Shown here: piece by piece, positions 60,909-64,000 of the stretch
Numbering within the stretch: the stretch's first letter is position 1
Layout: the number at the start of each line of letters is the position of its first letter
NCBI RefSeq assembly: GCF_024519455.1
Contig: NZ_JALJRY010000005.1
Span: forward strand, 330,210 to 394,209
DNA from: Streptomyces sp. STR69
GTDB taxonomy: Bacteria > Actinomycetota > Actinomycetes > Streptomycetales > Streptomycetaceae
DNA: 64,000 nt
Direction of reading: 5' to 3'
Made by a program: the position numbers and the translations under genes
Notes under the pieces: model-generated
Seen by the model: only the letters and a program-made list of their open reading frames with translations
What the model was told of the DNA's origin: nothing
Databases searched by the model: none

Positions 60909-61556
60909 TCACGCGCTCAGCGGAAACTCCTCGCCCAACGCCCGAAAGACCCCGGTGTTCAACGCGAACGCCCGCTTGCACTCGGCCACGATCCGCTGCT
61001 TCTCCAACTCGTCGACCTGAACTCCGTCCAGCAGCTCCCGGTACCCCCGCTTGAACGCCGCCGGGTTGCCGATCTCCTCGAAGACGTAGAACCGCACCCC
61101 GTCCCCCCGCCGCGTGAACCCCCATGTCCGCTCCGCCTTGTCGCGGATGATCTGGCCGCCGGAGAGGTCGCCGAGGTAGCGCGTGTAGTGGTGGGCGACA
61201 TAACCGGCCGGCCACTCCTCCGCGCACTCCCGGACCCGGTCCGCGTACGCCCGGGTCGCCGGCAGTGCGGTCAGCCCGGACCGCCAGTCCGCGCCCCGCA
61301 GATGTTCGAGGTCCCGCTCCAGTGCCGGCAGTCGGAACAACTCGCCCTGGATGAACGGCCCGGTCACCGGATCCGCCGCCAGCCGCTCCGCACCGGTCTC
61401 CAACGCCTCGTACACGAACCACAGTTGCTCGGTGTAGCGGGCGTACGCGTCCACGCCCAGTCGGCCGCCGAGCAGATCGCTCATGAAGGTGGAGGTCTCG
61501 GCCTCCACGTGCTGTTCGTGGGACGCGGCGCGGATGACTGTCGAGAAGGAGTCCAT
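60909..61556 (-). CDS. Biliverdin-producing heme oxygenase
   Basis: The product is 215 residues. The proximal-His motif is SHEQHVEAE (His16), the distal helix is YTRYLGDLSGGQIIRDKAER, and the family's Y-F-E block is FYVFEEIGNPAAFKRGYREL. It opens heme to biliverdin, CO and iron. It sits behind a near-consensus iron box and 9 bases after the converging TOPRIM-like gene. Fits with the iron-uptake block upstream as part of an iron-limitation response. Confidence 0.93.
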   Translation of the reverse strand: MDSFSTVIRAASHEQHVEAETSTFMSDLLGGRLGVDAYARYTEQLWFVYEALETGAERLAADPVTGPFIQGELFRLPALERDLEHLRGADWRSGLTALPATRAYADRVRECAEEWPAGYVAHHYTRYLGDLSGGQIIRDKAERTWGFTRRGDGVRFYVFEEIGNPAAFKRGYRELLDGVQVDELEKQRIVAECKRAFALNTGVFRALGEEFPLSA

Positions 61557-61569
61557 GAGCTCTATCCTC

Positions 61570-61588
61570 TAAGGCAAGCCTTACCTAA
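61570..61588 (-). promoter_or_regulatory. Near-consensus iron box (IdeR/DmdR1-type) upstream of heme oxygenase
   Basis: On the minus strand TTAGGTAAGGCTTGCCTTA matches 18 of 19 positions of the remembered consensus TWAGGTWAGSCTWACCTWA, 14-32 bases upstream of the start codon. Strong iron-dependent repression is expected. Confidence 0.88.
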
Positions 61589-61629
61589 GTCAACAGGTTG
61601 CCGACATCCTGTCGGTAAAAGCGTACAAG

Positions 61630-61659
61630 AAAAGACCCACCCTCGGCTGAGAGTGGGTC
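61630..61659 (-). terminator. Intrinsic terminator of the methionine aminopeptidase gene
   Basis: On the minus strand an 11-bp stem with one wobble or mismatch (GACCCACTCTC / GAGGGTGGGTC, loop AGCC) is followed by TTTTCTTG. This is one of the few classical stem plus T-tract terminators in the window. Confidence 0.85.
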
Positions 61660-61667
61660 CCCAGGTG

Positions 61668-62525
61668 CTACGGCAGCGTGAGCACCTCCACCCCCGTCTC
61701 CGTCACCACCAACGTGTGCTCGAACTGCGCCGTCCGCTTCCGGTCCTTCGTGACGACCGTCCACCCGTCGTCCCACATGTCGTACTCGTACGTTCCCAGC
61801 GTCAGCATCGGCTCGATGGTGAACGTCATCCCGGGCTGGATGACCGTCGTCGCGTGCGGGCTGTCGTAGTGCGGGACGATCAGGCCGGAGTGGAAGGACG
61901 AGTTGATGCCGTGGCCGGTGAAGTCCCGGACCACGCCGTACCCGAAGCGCTTGGCGTACGACTCGATGACCCGGCCGATGATGTTGATCTGGCGGCCCGG
62001 CTTGACCGCCTTGATCGCCCGGTCCAGGGACTCGCGGGTGCGCTCGACCAGCAGCCGGCTCTCCTCGTCGACGTCGCCGACCAGGTACGTCGCGTTGTTG
62101 TCGCCGTGCCCCCCGCCGATGTACGCCGTCACGTCGAGGTTGATGATGTCGCCGTCGCGCAGCACCGTGGAGTCCGGAATGCCGTGACAGATCACCTCGT
62201 TGAGCGAGGTGCACAGGGACTTGGGGAAGCCGCGGTAGCCGAGCGTGGACGGATAGGCGCCGTGGTCGCACATGTACTCGTGCGCCACCCGGTCGAGTTC
62301 GTCCGTGGTCACCCCCGGCGAGATGACCTTCGCGGCCTCCGCCATCGCCCGCGCGGCGATCCGCCCGGCGATCCGCATCGCCTCGATCGTCTCGGGGGTC
62401 TGCACCTCCGGCCCGGTGTACGGGGTCGGCGCGGGCTTGCCGACGTACTCGGGGCGACGGATGTTTCCGGGCACGGGACGGGTGGGAGAGAGCTCCCCTG
62501 GTACGAGCAGCGACTGGCCAGACAT
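61668..62525 (-). CDS. map: Type I methionine aminopeptidase
   Basis: The product is 285 residues from ATG 62525. The metal ligands are recognisable: two Asp in [20 protein letters not shown], His in [12 protein letters not shown], Glu in [10 protein letters not shown] and Glu in AQFEHTLVV. The N-terminal extension ([13 protein letters not shown]) is typical of the longer actinobacterial MetAP that has an SH3-binding-like linker. It removes the initiator Met from new proteins. Actinomycetes usually have more than one copy. Confidence 0.95.
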   Translation of the reverse strand: MSGQSLLVPGELSPTRPVPGNIRRPEYVGKPAPTPYTGPEVQTPETIEAMRIAGRIAARAMAEAAKVISPGVTTDELDRVAHEYMCDHGAYPSTLGYRGFPKSLCTSLNEVICHGIPDSTVLRDGDIINLDVTAYIGGGHGDNNATYLVGDVDEESRLLVERTRESLDRAIKAVKPGRQINIIGRVIESYAKRFGYGVVRDFTGHGINSSFHSGLIVPHYDSPHATTVIQPGMTFTIEPMLTLGTYEYDMWDDGWTVVTKDRKRTAQFEHTLVVTETGVEVLTLP

Positions 62526-62583
62526 GCCAGCGAGTCTAACCAGCGGACATGGGGGAACATGGCCGTAGGGAAAGGAGCCGTTG

Positions 62584-62814
62584 ATGGCCCTGTTCAAGAA
62601 GCGCACGGTCGGGAAGCCCGGCGAGTGGTACTACTGCCTCGAACACAAGAAGGTCGAGGAGGGGCCGGAGTGCCCCGCCAAGGACCGCTTCGGGCCGTAC
62701 GCCACCCGCGCGGAGGCCGAGCACGCGATGGAGACGGCCCGCGAGCGCAACCTGGAGTGGGAGACCGACCCCAAGTGGCACGACGCCACCAAGGGGAGCG
62801 CCGACGAGGACTGA
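62584..62814 (+). CDS. Small conserved protein, 76 residues
   Basis: ATG 62584 with AAAGGAG 7 bases upstream; a TTG just before is not needed. The sequence ([58 protein letters not shown]) looks like a small SPOR-like or zinc-ribbon-type domain with two Cys and a His. Found next to map in Streptomyces in my recollection. No function assigned. Its stop and the stop of the converging MFS gene together form TGATCA. Confidence 0.8.
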   Translation: MALFKKRTVGKPGEWYYCLEHKKVEEGPECPAKDRFGPYATRAEAEHAMETARERNLEWETDPKWHDATKGSADED

Positions 62815-64000
62815 TCAGGCAGGGGCGGTGGCGTCGGCCGCCCGCTGCGCCTTCAGCCGCAGCGCGTGTTCGTCCGTCCTCGCGTCGTACGACATCAGCT
62901 TCGGCAGTCCCGCGGCCAGCAGCCCCACCGCGCCCACGCACATCAGCCCGCCCGCCCACACCGAGGTCCGCACCCCGGACAACGCGGCCATGCCACCGGA
63001 CCTGACCTGCCCCAGCTGCGGGCCCACCGAGTAGGACAGCAGCTCGATCCCGGCGAGCCGGCCGCGCAGCTCGTCCGGGATCGTCTGGTTCCACATCACG
63101 GCGCGGAAGATGCCGCTGACCATGTCGAAGCCGCCCGCGAGGGTGAGGAACAGCAGCACCAGCCATACGTTGCCCACGGCACCCGCGCAGGCGATCGCCG
63201 CGCCCCACAGTGCGGCGGCCAGCACCACCATCCGCCCGTGCCGGTGGATCCGGGAGGTCCAGCCGCTGGTCACACTCACCAGCAGGGCACCGGCCGGGAC
63301 CGACGAGTACATCAGCCCGAGCGCCCACTCGGCGTGCAGGTCGTCCGCGAGGAACGGCAGCACCGCCAGCGGCATCGCGAAGAACATCGCCGCGAGGTCG
63401 ATCGCGTACGTACCGAGGAGCTCCTTGCGGCTCCACGCGTACCGGGCGCCCTCCGCGATCGACCGCAGCGAGGGCTTCCGCGCCTCGTGGGCGCCGGGGG
63501 AGGAGGCGATACGGAAGATCAGGACCACGGACACGACGAACGTCAGCGCGTCCGCCGCGAACGCGTAGGGCAGGCCCGCGAACGCCACCACCACACCCGC
63601 CAGCGCCGGTCCGACGACCCCGCCGACCGTCCAGCGCAGGGAGTTGAGCGCGGACGCGGCCGTCATGTGCTCGTGCGCCACGATCCGCGGCCACAGCGAG
63701 TCCAGCGCGGGCCGCTGGACCGAACCGAGCACCGAGGTCAGCGCCGCGATCACATACAGCGGCCACACGGCGGGCGCCGGCAGCAGCGAGTTGAACAGCA
63801 GCGCCCCGCACAGCACACCGAGCCCGACCTCGGTCCACACGATCAGCTTCCGCTTGTCCCACGCGTCGGCGAGCGCACCGCCGTAGAGCCCGAACACGAT
63901 CAACGGCACGAGTTCTACGGCACCGATCGCGCCCACCGCCGCGGCGGAGCCCGTGAGTTCCTTGATCTGTACCGGGAGTGCGACGAACGTCAGGAAGTTC
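62815..64000 (-). CDS. MFS transporter (enterobactin-exporter-like), 5' end outside window
   Basis: The frame is open to the right window edge (NFLTFVALPVQIKELTGSAA AVG..), so the start lies beyond 64,000. Visible: MFS loop LYGGALADAWDKRKLIVWTE, several hydrophobic helices, an ALNSLRWTVGGVVGPALAG helix and MVSGIFRAVMWNQTIPDELRGRL, which place it in the EntS/tetracycline-like MFS_3 group. Likely exports a siderophore or drug. The C-terminal tail is short and charged (DARTDEHALRLKAQRAADA). Confidence 0.88.
   Translation of the reverse strand, partial: NFLTFVALPVQIKELTGSAAAVGAIGAVELVPLIVFGLYGGALADAWDKRKLIVWTEVGLGVLCGALLFNSLLPAPAVWPLYVIAALTSVLGSVQRPALDSLWPRIVAHEHMTAASALNSLRWTVGGVVGPALAGVVVAFAGLPYAFAADALTFVVSVVLIFRIASSPGAHEARKPSLRSIAEGARYAWSRKELLGTYAIDLAAMFFAMPLAVLPFLADDLHAEWALGLMYSSVPAGALLVSVTSGWTSRIHRHGRMVVLAAALWGAAIACAGAVGNVWLVLLFLTLAGGFDMVSGIFRAVMWNQTIPDELRGRLAGIELLSYSVGPQLGQVRSGGMAALSGVRTSVWAGGLMCVGAVGLLAAGLPKLMSYDARTDEHALRLKAQRAADATAPA

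Noticed and set aside
1..64000. tRNA or rRNA genes
   Set aside because: No cloverleaf-like or rRNA-like stretch was recognised in intergenic regions; a covariance-model scan would be decisive.

Overview
The window reads as actinomycete chromosome, most likely Streptomyces or a close relative. It is strongly GC-rich with G/C third positions and many GTG starts. It carries families typical of that group: a complete conservon (cvnABCD), XRE-DUF5753/DUF397, DUF4232, Rsm22, EfeUOB with IdeR/DmdR-type iron boxes, and a LamG/RHS secreted pair. No rRNA, tRNA or CRISPR array was seen. All assignments come from reading the sequence and remembered family features; no database search was run.

Bases 1-14,900 look like a defence or accessory island. 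Two tandem Schlafen-group-3-type helicase genes (formerly DUF2075; the first is cut by the window edge) are followed by a small membrane protein gene, a transposase scrap, and a complete minus-strand four-gene operon matching Wadjet type II (jetA-jetB-jetC-jetD). The junctions of that operon are ATGA start/stop overlaps. Between jetC and jetD an imperfect 122-bp tandem duplication has created an extra 41-codon reading frame joined by ATGA overlaps on both sides. Upstream lies a decayed IS701-type element sitting exactly in the stop codon of a yoeB toxin gene, followed by yefM and its palindromic operator.

Bases 14,900-30,300 hold fragmented genes (hxlR, a quinone-oxidoreductase-like gene, tetR, an LLM-type oxidoreductase) around a large secreted LamG protein, a 2,149-residue RHS/YD-repeat protein with an unrecognised C-terminal tip, and a small membrane protein directly downstream that could be its partner or immunity protein. 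A large XRE regulator with a perfect upstream inverted repeat follows.

Bases 30,300-51,000 are more ordinary chromosome: cvnABCD with a 14-unit decapeptide repeat in CvnA; a DUF4232 lipoprotein; HIBADH-type, aldo/keto, SDR and Gfo/Idh/MocA oxidoreductases; a MazG-like protein; DoxX; a MacB-type ABC exporter; a penicillin-binding D,D-carboxypeptidase; an MFS pump with an overlapping beta-lactamase-fold hydrolase; Rsm22; and a primase/polymerase-like protein. The aldo/keto reductase has a MerR-type promoter but no MerR gene nearby.

Bases 51,000-64,000 hold an iron block (efeO-efeB-efeU and a lipoprotein behind an iron box, a heme-ABC ATPase remnant, and further on a heme oxygenase behind a near-consensus iron box). 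In between are an XRE/DUF397 pair, a broken HATPase gene, and a two-gene ATPase plus TOPRIM-like (DUF4276-type) cassette that looks like a small defence module. Methionine aminopeptidase, a small conserved protein and a truncated MFS gene close the window.
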